DNA of 6,238 nt from an uncultured Clostridia bacterium (GCA_938045615.1 CALIBC010000132.1:1-6238); one strand, 5' to 3'. Counted from the first letter of the stretch, positions 1 through 6,198 are shown. Made by a program: numbers and translations. Notes: generated from the sequence alone by a model not told the origin.

Positions 1-14
1 TTTATGTGCAAGGT
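1..14. repeat. Terminal 14-bp direct repeat, left copy (circle overlap)
   Basis: TTTATGTGCAAGGT is identical to bases 6225-6238. The simplest reading is one copy seen twice because a circular plasmid was linearised. After joining, AACCTT and AAGGTT would flank 8 bases as a short hairpin at the junction, just upstream of the small-gene cluster. Confidence 0.8.
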
Positions 15-166
15 TAAATCGCAGGCGTTAAGGGGACATAAGGCAAACAATTGGCTGGTAAAAGTTTTCAGGAAACCGCAATCTTTGATTTCGGAGGGTC
101 ATGAAAAGTTTTCCGTCAATAGGACTTGTTCCGGTGTTTGCCGTATTCCCTGCCTGCGATACCTTT

Positions 167-195
167 GCAAAATAAAAGTCGACAGATGACCGCAA
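167..195 (-). promoter_or_regulatory. Possible promoter of the small-gene cluster
   Basis: On the minus strand TTG (193-195) is followed after 18 bases by TATTTTGC (167-174), an imperfect form of the Bacteroides -33/-7 pair. It would read leftwards across the circle junction into the 88-codon gene at 6198, leaving a leader of roughly 180-190 bases. Spacing is one base short of usual. Confidence 0.22.
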
Positions 196-272
196 GCGGA
201 TGAAAAGTGAGGTCGAAATAAGAAACGGAAATGGAAAGATAGATATAAGTGAGTGTAAAAGAAGCACCGCAC

Positions 273-385
273 GTATAGCGTATGGATACAGTTTCATCAG
301 TACGTATAGCCCGTATTGATGTATGGCCATATATACGTATATACAGCTATATGTATAGCCGTATATACGCATAGACAGTTTAGAC
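273..385. repeat. Iteron-like tandem array, 16-17 bp units
   Basis: Five adjacent units start at 304, 321, 337, 353 and 369: GTATAGCCCGTATTGAT, GTATGGCCATATATAC, GTATATACAGCTATAT, GTATAGCCGTATATAC, GCATAGACAGTTTAGAC. A further copy lies at 273 (GTATAGCGTATGGATAC). The consensus is roughly GTATAGCC followed by TATATAC-like sequence. The units are degenerate but the 16-17 bp phase is regular, as in iterons bound by Rep proteins of theta-replicating plasmids. The stretch is AT-rich and has no convincing gene. Interpretation as an origin is inference. Confidence 0.55.
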
Positions 386-426
386 AAATAAGATATCCGC
401 TCTTCATTCACTTACTCCAATTTATG

Positions 427-457
427 AAAGGTAAAGTATATTTACACTATTACCTTT
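427..457 (-). terminator. Inverted repeat overlapping the relaxase stop codon, possible weak terminator
   Basis: Arms AAAGGTAA (427-434) and TTACCTTT (450-457) pair perfectly across 15 bases, with a further AGT/ACT pairing inside. The right arm contains the relaxase stop codon. The downstream side on the transcribed strand is not T-rich, so termination would be weak; it may instead protect the 3' end of the mRNA. Confidence 0.3.
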
Positions 458-1973
458 TGATGTTTCTTTTCTTACCCCCCCTTAACATATGAATTCCCAT
501 AAGGAAACAACGTTGTCGGAATGCCATATCGTCCTCGTCAGGCTTCTTTCCCCAGCCGCCCTTAGGGGCGGCATCGCCACCGGCACTCTGCGAAATCTCT
601 GTTGCCTTGTCAAGATAACCAAGAAAAAGAGCCGTGGCAACCAAGGCAACCTGACTTGAATTTTCTGCCATTTGTTCGAAGATAGAGTTCTCCAATAGGC
701 TTTCAGTTGCTTCGTCAAAAGCCACTCTCTGCTCCGACGGAAGAGACTGGCGATAAGCATTAAATTTACTATAAGACTTTTGTGCTTCTATCGAGGCCAT
801 GTTCCAGCCAACGGCTTGCATTTCATGTAGGACTTGCGTGTTCAGGTTCGGCGCAATGGAGTGTATGTCATCCTTGATTTCCTTATATCGTTCTTCAGTG
901 GCTTCAGTCTGTCCCCTCACTAATTCAAGCTTTCTCTCCGCCTCTGCGAGCTTTCCTTGTTTGTCAATAATTTTCTCTTTCGTTTTTTCAATGTCGGCGA
1001 GGATTCTCTCACGTTCAATATCAGCCTGCTCCTTGGTTATCTTACCAACCTTGACATCATTTTCTAACTTCTCAATCTCACGGAGCAAGTCATTTTTATG
1101 TTTTTCAAGATTGGCTATCATGGTACCCAGTCCCTTCAATCTTGCTTCACTATGCTTAATTGCTTTTTCTTGTTCTGACAGTGTAACCTTGTTTCTCGAA
1201 ATCTGTCGCTTTTGATCAGCGACATCGCCTTTCAGATGATCAACTTCTTTCTTTAAGTCCTCTTTTTTTTGCGCATAATATTCTCCCATCGTTTTATGCT
1301 TGTGCCCCGTCTCTGCAATGCTGTCTCCCCGGTCAAGAGAATATTTCTTGTTGACCTCCGAGAGTTCATTGTGAAGGGCAGTCATGCGCTGACTATATTC
1401 AAACTTACTCTGCCCTGCCATAACCATTTTCCAAGAGAATTTATTCCTCTCCGTTATTGGCAAAATTGTACAATGAATATGAGGGTTTGTTTCATCAAGA
1501 TGTACTATAAAAGCTGCGATATTCTTTTCACCATATTTTTTACTCATAAACTTGTACATGTCAACAGCCCATTTTTCTATTTCAGGGCTGCGAGTAATTT
1601 TCGAATTGTCAGCTCCCTTGTCCAGGTTCACCTGTTGTTCACCGAACGCCAAACGGTGCATCTGATCCCTCGAACCACCCAAAATGAAATTTGCAACAGT
1701 CCGGTACTTCGGTTCCGGAAGTCCGAGGTTAGGGTCTATTATATTCCTTGCCTTCAAATTGTCTTTGATTCGTTTGGGGATTGAGAGCTGCTTATCGACT
1801 GGGACTATCACACCTCCTTTGCGAACTTCAAAGTTAAGATGCTCACGTGTCGGGTCAAAAGCATACGATAGTTTTCTCCGGTATGCTTCCGCCGAGAAGT
1901 TTCGTAGATGCTCATTGCTTTGAGCAACAGTAATGCCTTTTGTAGGCATAAGATCCATTACTTGTTTTGCCAT
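450..1973 (-). CDS. MobV-family (Pre/Mob) plasmid mobilization relaxase
   Basis: This 507-aa protein is the plasmid's DNA-transfer relaxase. It should bind oriT, nick one strand, stay attached to its 5' end and pilot it through a conjugation channel supplied by another element. The metal-binding signature H-x-D-E-x-x-P-H-x-H is intact at residues 158-167 (HLDETNPHIH). A histidine at residue 22 sits where MobM of pMV158, the family reference, has its catalytic histidine. Residues 37-50 (AFDPTREHLNFEV region) resemble the conserved N-terminal family motif. After the catalytic half, residues about 235-370 are Lys/Glu-rich and strongly predicted coiled coil; the end is Gly-rich and basic, typical of Bacteroides Mob proteins. 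The ATG at 1973 follows an A-rich stretch without a Shine-Dalgarno sequence. The gene lies directly downstream of the repeat-rich control region, the expected place for oriT and for autoregulation. Family assignment is confident; the exact nick site is unknown. Confidence 0.95.
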   Translation of the reverse strand: MAKQVMDLMPTKGITVAQSNEHLRNFSAEAYRRKLSYAFDPTREHLNFEVRKGGVIVPVDKQLSIPKRIKDNLKARNIIDPNLGLPEPKYRTVANFILGGSRDQMHRLAFGEQQVNLDKGADNSKITRSPEIEKWAVDMYKFMSKKYGEKNIAAFIVHLDETNPHIHCTILPITERNKFSWKMVMAGQSKFEYSQRMTALHNELSEVNKKYSLDRGDSIAETGHKHKTMGEYYAQKKEDLKKEVDHLKGDVADQKRQISRNKVTLSEQEKAIKHSEARLKGLGTMIANLEKHKNDLLREIEKLENDVKVGKITKEQADIERERILADIEKTKEKIIDKQGKLAEAERKLELVRGQTEATEERYKEIKDDIHSIAPNLNTQVLHEMQAVGWNMASIEAQKSYSKFNAYRQSLPSEQRVAFDEATESLLENSIFEQMAENSSQVALVATALFLGYLDKATEISQSAGGDAAPKGGWGKKPDEDDMAFRQRCFLMGIHMLRGGKKRNIKR

Positions 1974-1991
1974 TTTTTTATTTTAGCCAGA

Positions 1992-2170
1992 GGGGTCTCT
2001 GTGGGGGGTCTCTGAATATAAATATTTCGAAGTGCCCGACTCTAACATTTTGTTATTACCAATCAATGGGGGTCTTTGTGGGGGGTCTCTGTGTTTCTAT
2101 TACTCTGATTTAATGAAGATTATGATAGTTCTCTGTGGGGGTCTCTGTGGGGGGCTTTGTGGGGGTCTTC
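1992..2170. repeat. G-rich direct repeats (consensus GGGGGTCTCTGTG) upstream of the relaxase gene
   Basis: About eight copies of a 12-13 bp unit in the same orientation form three clusters: 1992-2013 (two copies), 2068-2093 (two copies) and 2130-2170 (four copies, the last two degenerate). The clusters are separated by about 55 and 37 bp of unrelated AT-rich sequence. They lie 19 to about 200 bp before the relaxase start. Likely roles are binding sites for the relaxase at oriT, autoregulation of the relaxase gene, or sites for a replication protein; the sequence does not decide among them. The runs of five or six G give some G-quadruplex potential. Confidence 0.7.
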
Positions 2171-2237
2171 TACCTTAGCTTCCGTACGAGTGAAGACCCT
2201 ACACGTTTCAAAACCATTTCCTCTTTACCCCTCGGAG

Positions 2238-2324
2238 AGCCTAATATTGACACGGCTTGCCGCACGAAGTCCCCCTCGCCGGGGTGGCAATACCCCCAAA
2301 TTTTGATTTGGGGGGTATTAGGCT
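2238..2324. other. Strongly folded inverted-repeat element, candidate oriT or replication origin
   Basis: An outer inverted repeat AGCCTAATA (2238-2246) / TATTAGGCT (2316-2324) is perfect over 9 bp. Inside are a hairpin AATACCCCCAAA / TTTGGGGGGTATT (2289-2300 / 2307-2319, one bulged G, loop of 6), a small hairpin CGGC-TT-GCCG (2253-2262), and CCCC/GGGG pairing at 2271-2284. No T-run follows on either strand, so it is not a normal terminator. Its place between the winged-helix gene and the relaxase gene fits an oriT or an origin that folds when single-stranded. Confidence 0.5.
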
Positions 2325-2369
2325 ACCTCCCAATGTAAAACAATTCATTTCGTTTGCAAAGCGATCCCT

Positions 2370-2385
2370 TATGCGCAAGCGCATA
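2370..2385. repeat. Perfect palindrome TATGCGC-AA-GCGCATA
   Basis: Seven-bp perfect arms with a 2-base centre, in the non-coding stretch about 90 bp downstream of the winged-helix gene. It is flanked on the left by an 8-bp palindrome TTTGCAAA (2353-2360). It may be a dimeric-protein operator or a small hairpin in single-stranded DNA. Confidence 0.5.
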
Positions 2386-2471
2386 TGCCAGGACTCTGTC
2401 TTTTCCATCATTGAAGCATTAAAAATGAAATGTCAATTTAGATTTCTCCGAATAAGTGAAAAACCTCTCCG

Positions 2472-2852
2472 TCATTTCTCCGCATCTTTTGCCGGCACGA
2501 AAATCACGATGTCTTTTCGGAGTCTGACCATCTTGCTCGTGACAACATTGAAAACTTCCAAGACTCCCATCGTTTCCAAATTCTGAATGAACTTCACGAC
2601 CGATTGACGGCTCCATCCCCAAGATTTCGACAGGCACTCTATATTCGCGGTCATGTCCTCTTGTTTCCTCTCGGAGGTACAATGACGTATCACAAGATCC
2701 CGAAAGGCTTGCAGGCGAGAAAAACGCCTTGGGTTCTTGTAAGTGTAATCGTCACAGAGAAACTCAAACAGATCGGAGGACACCCTTACGTCAAAGTCTT
2801 TGTTACCAGTTTGAATGACTTCTTTATCTATCATTTTATCATTAACCATCAT
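2472..2852 (-). CDS. Putative winged-helix DNA-binding protein, candidate replication or copy-control protein
   Basis: A 126-aa protein I do not recognise by name. Residues about 69-95 form a plausible helix-turn-helix: one helix around IECLSKSWG, a turn, then SRQSVVKFIQNLETMG as recognition helix. Residues 96-118 look like the beta wing (VLEVFNVV, a turn, then MVRLRKDIVIF). The N-terminal half, with a basic stretch around residues 41-56, may be a dimerization or second DNA-binding part. Such winged helices occur in plasmid replication initiators and in repressors, but the protein is shorter than usual two-domain Rep proteins (over 200 aa). It lies just upstream of the 498-bp region with direct repeats and hairpins, so it may bind there. 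Starts at 2852, 2849 or 2834 are all possible; 2852 is used. DNA binding is a reasonable inference; a replication role is a guess. Confidence 0.75.
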   Translation of the reverse strand: MMVNDKMIDKEVIQTGNKDFDVRVSSDLFEFLCDDYTYKNPRRFSRLQAFRDLVIRHCTSERKQEDMTANIECLSKSWGWSRQSVVKFIQNLETMGVLEVFNVVTSKMVRLRKDIVIFVPAKDAEK

Positions 2853-2935
2853 CGTTTTTTATTATCAATATTATATGTAAAAATCTGTCCTTTCCCTATC
2901 AACTTCTTTATATAAAAATCATGATCAGATAAAGG

Positions 2936-3646
2936 TCATGCAGCCTTTCTTTCTGCCATGTATTTTTGTGGTACCGGTTTTCTTCCTTTTGGGCCATCGG
3001 AAACGTGAAAATTTGGATAGAATAACGCTGCCATTGTAATGACGAAGAGCACCTCCGAAAGCAACATATATCTTCCTTCGTCGAAGAAAGAAAACAATAT
3101 GATGATGCAGGATATGGCTATCAGAACCTTTTTGTTATTATGTATTTTCGTAAGTATTCTGTTAGCCAACTTGTAAGAGAAGAACAGCAGTGTCATTCCA
3201 AAAGTCAGGAGGTAAATGAGAGGGCGAGTGAGAAAAGGGTAGAGGTAATTATTCATCTTTCGTTGCATGAAAGGAGCTACCGTTTTCTTTCCGCTGATGC
3301 TAAGTTGATCCAACCTATTTTCTTTTGCCATTGTCTTATATGTGGCTGCCACTTCCCCAGATGCAAAGTTGTCTACACCTTGAATGCCGAGAAGAAACAG
3401 TAAAAGCAATAATGTAAAAAACTTTCTTGGTTTTTCTCGACATTCCATCTTATCATAGAAGTTGATAAGATGAGTGCCCAGTCTCCAAGCAGATTTCTTC
3501 AGTTTCGACATATGGGGCTGTGCGGCCGTGAAAACATTGCGGTATTTCTTCATGCTTTCCCTCCTTGGCTTGATTAGAAAATGATACAGGAAAGGAATGC
3601 TCGTCAGCACAACGAAAAGGATTAACTTTAATATTAACATCACCAT
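2936..3646 (-). CDS. Polytopic membrane protein of unknown function, third gene of envelope operon
   Basis: This 236-aa protein has about five hydrophobic segments: residues 3-24, 76-90, 142-160, 173-188 and 192-210. Between the first and second is a basic, probably cytoplasmic region (about 26-75), and between the second and third a polar loop of about 50 residues. The tail (215-236) is basic and Pro-rich. I recognise no catalytic motif, transporter signature or known family. The ATG at 3646 starts 7 bases after the preceding stop, so it is almost certainly co-transcribed and perhaps translationally coupled with the 159-aa gene. It ends the operon; the 83-bp gap after it has a short weak inverted repeat (CATGA/TCATG) near the stop followed by T-rich sequence, which may slow transcription before the winged-helix gene. 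It may act with the lipoprotein at the inner membrane or in the periplasm. Confidence 0.85.
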   Translation of the reverse strand: MVMLILKLILFVVLTSIPFLYHFLIKPRRESMKKYRNVFTAAQPHMSKLKKSAWRLGTHLINFYDKMECREKPRKFFTLLLLLFLLGIQGVDNFASGEVAATYKTMAKENRLDQLSISGKKTVAPFMQRKMNNYLYPFLTRPLIYLLTFGMTLLFFSYKLANRILTKIHNNKKVLIAISCIIILFSFFDEGRYMLLSEVLFVITMAALFYPNFHVSDGPKGRKPVPQKYMAERKAA

Positions 3647-3653
3647 ATTTCTT

Positions 3654-4133
3654 TCAATTAAAGTTCGACAATGTTTCTGCGTATGATTCTTGCTCCAGAA
3701 TGTCTTTCTGAAGTTTGGGCATCCGGTTTCTTTCGGAAAGCAGCTGATAGTACATCGTTTCTATACTGTCAAAGAAGAATGCCGTCATTGAGTCAACGAT
3801 TCCGTAATTGGTCGACGACAGATAGACAACAAACATTTCATCTTCTACCGGAGTCGAGTATGCCACCACCTTATATACTTTTCCTTTCTCTTCCTTGGAA
3901 GCATAGAGAACGTGTATATGCAGTTTCTCCACCAAATCCGATATGAAATTTTCCAACACGTGTTGCTCTTCCATGTTAAGAACGACTTCCGTAAAATAAG
4001 CGTGTTGGATAACACCTATCTGCTGTTCTGTAAAATAGCCAGGGAGCAGCTTTATCAATTTCTGATAAAGCAGGAGGATGGAACGCTTGTAGGTTCCGTC
4101 TTCAAGTGTGTTGTAGTCTAATGCTTTTTCCAT
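3654..4133 (-). CDS. Soluble protein of unknown function, second gene of envelope operon
   Basis: A 159-aa protein with no signal peptide and no membrane segment, so probably cytosolic. The first 75 residues look mainly helical (for example residues 16-31 and 57-73). Residues 73-107 alternate as beta strands (HIHVLYA, KVYKVVAYST, EMFVVYLSS), and the end returns to helix (about 111-150), suggesting one compact alpha/beta domain. I recognise no family or active-site motif. It sits between a lipoprotein gene that stops 12 bases upstream and a membrane-protein gene that starts 7 bases downstream, which argues that the three products work together. It could be a cytoplasmic partner of the membrane protein or a regulator. 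The ATG at 4133 is the only convincing start. Confidence 0.8.
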   Translation of the reverse strand: MEKALDYNTLEDGTYKRSILLLYQKLIKLLPGYFTEQQIGVIQHAYFTEVVLNMEEQHVLENFISDLVEKLHIHVLYASKEEKGKVYKVVAYSTPVEDEMFVVYLSSTNYGIVDSMTAFFFDSIETMYYQLLSERNRMPKLQKDILEQESYAETLSNFN

Positions 4134-4145
4134 ACGATTTTCTAT

Positions 4146-5162
4146 TTATAAAGTTGCTGATATATACGATTTCAGAAAATAGTCGGCCAAAGTGGCTATC
4201 AGCTTATTTTCCTCCTCCTTCGTTTTCTTTTTGTTGTCCAGGCGATTCAAAGGTATTGGCAGTTCCTTGGAAATTACCATCAGCTCTTCACGCTGTTTCT
4301 TGGTCAATGCAGCCGTTGAATACCCATCCAAGGACACATAGGGCTGAATCAGCATCCAGCGGTAACTGCCCCGTTGTTCCTGGCTAAGCTGCTTGTTGTT
4401 CAGTATGTCTTCCCTGCACGCAATGGTATTTTGCATGATCCGGCGGTTAAAACGCATGGTCAGATACAGCATGGTCCTGTCATTCACTTCATCGTTTTTC
4501 TGACCGACAGAAGAGTAAAGCCGGTCAAAAAGCCTTGTTGTCTTTTGGGTTAACCGTTGCATCTCATCTATGGGTACATTGCTAAGGTGTTCCATGAGCG
4601 AACGAAAACACCTGTCCTCCTGTCTGATAAAGGTGAGCAACTGGGACTCCTGCTTAAAGTCATGCGTGCTGTTTAGCAACTTGTTGTAGATGGCCAGTAT
4701 TTGCGGAAGTCCTTTTATCGTCTGTTCTTCGTCAAGCCTTCCATAAAAGTCAGATGCTTTTTTATAGGTGTCTGAACTTTCTATCTTTGCCCGTTCGGAA
4801 GCCGTATTGAGTTTAAAGTACATCACGTCCTGAAGCGAACGCTGCTTTGAAAAAGCCAGTCGTGTCAGCTCCGTTCTTACAGAATCGGAAATGACAAAAT
4901 AGGCAAGTGCTATCGGACTCTTCAGGTTAATGGTAGAGTCCTTTGAAAAGACACTGTACGACGAGTCTTTAAGTTCCTGCCACTGTGCCGTAAGATCAGT
5001 TACCTTTTCGATGTCGGCATCCTTACAAGATTGGATTTCCGACAGCTTTGCTTTACAGGCCTCTATTGCTTCGGTAGAGTTCTGAAATGACGGATGCTTT
5101 GTGCAGGAAGAGAAAGCAAGTGCCGTCAATACGAGAGTTAATGATAAGTGATTCCTTCTCAT
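4146..5162 (-). CDS. Predicted lipoprotein of unknown function, first gene of envelope operon
   Basis: From the ATG at 5162 the product is 338 aa. It begins with a lipoprotein signal: two arginines, a hydrophobic core (residues 6-17) and a lipobox ending FSSC, with the acylated cysteine at residue 20. An in-frame ATG at 5171 adds only three residues; the upstream ATG at 5219 would insert a long non-signal leader and falls in the possible promoter, so 5162 is preferred. The mature part is mostly polar and helical, with charged stretches at about 30-70, 120-150 and 180-265 and a Lys/Glu-rich region at 309-322. There is no second membrane segment and no family I recognise. After the cysteine comes TKHPSF, which lacks the acidic surface-export signal known from Bacteroidetes lipoproteins, so a periplasm-facing position is slightly favoured. 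It leads an operon with the next two genes. Confidence 0.85.
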   Translation of the reverse strand: MRRNHLSLTLVLTALAFSSCTKHPSFQNSTEAIEACKAKLSEIQSCKDADIEKVTDLTAQWQELKDSSYSVFSKDSTINLKSPIALAYFVISDSVRTELTRLAFSKQRSLQDVMYFKLNTASERAKIESSDTYKKASDFYGRLDEEQTIKGLPQILAIYNKLLNSTHDFKQESQLLTFIRQEDRCFRSLMEHLSNVPIDEMQRLTQKTTRLFDRLYSSVGQKNDEVNDRTMLYLTMRFNRRIMQNTIACREDILNNKQLSQEQRGSYRWMLIQPYVSLDGYSTAALTKKQREELMVISKELPIPLNRLDNKKKTKEEENKLIATLADYFLKSYISATL

Positions 5163-5218
5163 AAAAAACATTTTAACGGCTGCGAAGATACAAACCTCAC
5201 CATGAAAATGAGGTATCA

Positions 5219-5250
5219 AAAAAATAAAAGTCTTATATTAACATTTTCAA
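5219..5250 (-). promoter_or_regulatory. Possible Bacteroides-type promoter of the envelope operon
   Basis: On the minus strand a TTG (5248-5250) is followed after 21 bases by TATTTTTT (5219-5226), one mismatch from the Bacteroides TAnnTTTG element at the usual spacing. Transcription would start near 5212 and leave a leader of about 50 bases before the ATG at 5162. The region is T-rich, so chance matches are easy. Confidence 0.3.
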
Positions 5251-5298
5251 AATCTTTTGGAAAAACTTTCCGTTTGTTTGTTTTGTTAATACACATTA

Positions 5299-5333
5299 AA
5301 AAAGTTCCAAATAGTAAATATTTGGAACTTTTT
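5299..5333 (-). terminator. Perfect 15-bp hairpin terminator after the small-gene cluster
   Basis: Arms AAAAAGTTCCAAATA (5299-5313) and TATTTGGAACTTTTT (5319-5333) are perfect complements around a 5-base loop GTAAA. The A-run on one side and T-run on the other give a U-tract in both directions. It lies about 65 bp after the stop of the 92-codon gene and insulates the following lipoprotein operon. Confidence 0.85.
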
Positions 5334-5399
5334 GTGTTTATGAGTGTTCTCTTATATGTTTTGCTTAAATGTTAATATTTTGAGGTATAAAAAAATAAG

Positions 5400-5678
5400 C
5401 TAATTAGTAACATTGCTATTCTTGTTACCCACATTGTTCAAGAACTTGACACAAACGGCACTCACAATGACTGCAAGAATTGATATGACAGGGTATGTCT
5501 CTACCAAAGCGGTACCGATTAGAAATGCCATAAGAATCAGGTGTACGAGTACTACTTCTTTATTGGTGAAGTCTTCCTCTGCAAGCATTGAGAAGAACAT
5601 ATTTTTTGATCTCCACCATTTTCCGACAGCTTCAGATGCCGATAAAGCCTTGTTTTTGTGGATTGATAATGTTTTCAT
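5400..5678 (-). CDS. Small two-helix membrane protein of unknown function
   Basis: From the ATG at 5678 this is a 92-aa protein. Residues 1-40 are polar with a basic, Trp-containing patch (GKWWRSK at 19-25). Residues 42-58 and 62-80 are hydrophobic and make a probable helical hairpin in the inner membrane, with a short loop containing ETYP; the tail is Asn-rich. An upstream in-frame ATG at 5729 would add 17 Asn/Tyr-rich residues and is less likely. It follows the 51-codon gene by 60 bases and is closed by the strong hairpin terminator at 5299-5333, so it is the last gene of the small-gene cluster. I do not recognise it; a holin-like, immunity or toxin role cannot be told apart from sequence alone. 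Confidence 0.7.
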   Translation of the reverse strand: MKTLSIHKNKALSASEAVGKWWRSKNMFFSMLAEEDFTNKEVVLVHLILMAFLIGTALVETYPVISILAVIVSAVCVKFLNNVGNKNSNVTN

Positions 5679-5738
5679 CTTGTTTGTATATGAATTGTTT
5701 ATATTAGAGTTCTTCGTATAGAGTCGCATGGAATAATT

Positions 5739-5894
5739 TCAACTCCATCCGTTGAGCTTATAGACTTGCTGCCGTGCTTCCTGCCAGCTGGCCACCCAAC
5801 GTATGGCGATGATATAACCGTCCATTCTACGCTTCATGATAGTCCAACCTTTTTCGGCTTTCTTGAAGAAGTATCTGTTTGTCTTTATTTTCAT
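5739..5894 (-). CDS. Small basic Trp/Arg-rich protein, hypothetical
   Basis: A 51-aa protein starting at the ATG at 5894, which follows a GAGGAG sequence a few bases upstream; this is unusual in Bacteroidales and decides the start. A longer frame beginning at 5960 would overlap the 88-codon gene and lacks such a signal. The product is rich in Lys, Arg, Trp and Tyr, with WTIMKRRMDGY in the middle and a likely C-terminal helix (WQEARQQVYKLNGW). The pattern suggests a small beta-strand/helix domain. My impression is that similar short proteins are widespread in Bacteroides genomes, but I know of no function. It is the middle gene of a three-gene cluster. Confidence 0.65.
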   Translation of the reverse strand: MKIKTNRYFFKKAEKGWTIMKRRMDGYIIAIRWVASWQEARQQVYKLNGWS

Positions 5895-5931
5895 AATCTC
5901 CTCACTTTTAATGTATAATAGAAAGTTCAGG

Positions 5932-6198
5932 CTAAACAGTATAGTCATGTGCATATCCACACAATCTCCAATTATCCCCCCATTTGTACATCTTGCGAAG
6001 GATTGTTGCCAACTTTACTTTCCTGATCTCGTAACTGTTATAAATTGCGTGGAGTTCTCTTGCTGCTTCTATTTTTTTCATACGACTTGACTTGACCGTG
6101 TTGTCGAGGGCTGAAGTTAAAATTTTATTCTGGGCCTCCCGATTCTCAACCTTTTTATAGGTCTTTTTGTTTCTTCGACCCGAACTTTTTTTTATCAT
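5932..6198 (-). CDS. Small basic protein, possible nucleic-acid-binding protein
   Basis: An 88-aa, strongly basic protein. Residues 1-20 are dense in Lys and Arg (KKSSGRRNKKTYKK); residues 20-75 are probably helical (AQNKILTSALDN, MKKIEAARELHAIYNSYEIRKVKLATILRKMYK); the end is WGDNWRLCGYAHDYTV. There is no signal peptide or membrane segment. I recognise no family. Charge and size suit a nucleic-acid-binding or antitoxin-like protein, but this is inference. It is the first gene of the small-gene cluster; the next gene begins 37 bases later. Its ATG at 6198 overlaps the stop of a six-codon mini-frame (6195-6215) in an ATGA arrangement. Beyond it, across the circle junction, lies the non-coding region with the 16-17 bp repeat array. 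Confidence 0.6.
   Translation of the reverse strand: MIKKSSGRRNKKTYKKVENREAQNKILTSALDNTVKSSRMKKIEAARELHAIYNSYEIRKVKLATILRKMYKWGDNWRLCGYAHDYTV

Larger units (their letters stand above)
1..449. other. Non-coding region between relaxase gene and circle junction
   Basis: Across the junction this makes about 475 bp without a convincing gene. It holds the iteron-like array (273-385), a hairpin CCGC-AA-GCGG (190-199), two copies of AAAAGTTTTC 44 bp apart (60-69 and 104-113), and a possible minus-strand promoter (167-195). The left 200 bases are less AT-rich and show no repeats beyond these. A minus-strand open frame (411-28) is judged non-coding because its first half is made by the repeat array. 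Confidence 0.5.

Noticed and set aside
4..189. Plus-strand open frame of 61 codons
   Set aside because: Short, Cys/Arg-rich, opposite to every other gene, without a start signal; it lies over a probable leader region.
28..411. Minus-strand open frame of 127 codons downstream of the relaxase gene
   Set aside because: Its first 45 codons are made by the 16-17 bp repeat array (Tyr/Ile-rich), the rest resembles no protein I know and stops within the junction region. It is more likely chance openness in control DNA, though a small gene in the second half cannot be excluded.
799..1215. Plus-strand open frame of 138 codons inside the relaxase gene
   Set aside because: Ser/Phe-rich antisense shadow of the Lys/Glu-rich coiled coil.
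1992..2170. CRISPR array
   Set aside because: Units are only 12-13 bp, adjacent rather than separated by uniform unique spacers, and no cas gene is present.
2289..2319. Rho-independent terminator for the winged-helix gene
   Set aside because: The hairpin is strong but no T-run follows on the transcribed strand, and it lies about 150 bp past the stop; an origin-type structure fits better.
2135..2338. Plus-strand open frame of 67 codons through the G-rich repeats
   Set aside because: Its Gly/Val-rich start is produced by the GGGGGTCTCTGTG repeats and its remainder by the hairpin element.
5163..5219. Longer start for the lipoprotein at 5219
   Set aside because: It would place 19 non-signal residues before a clean lipoprotein signal peptide and overlaps the possible promoter.
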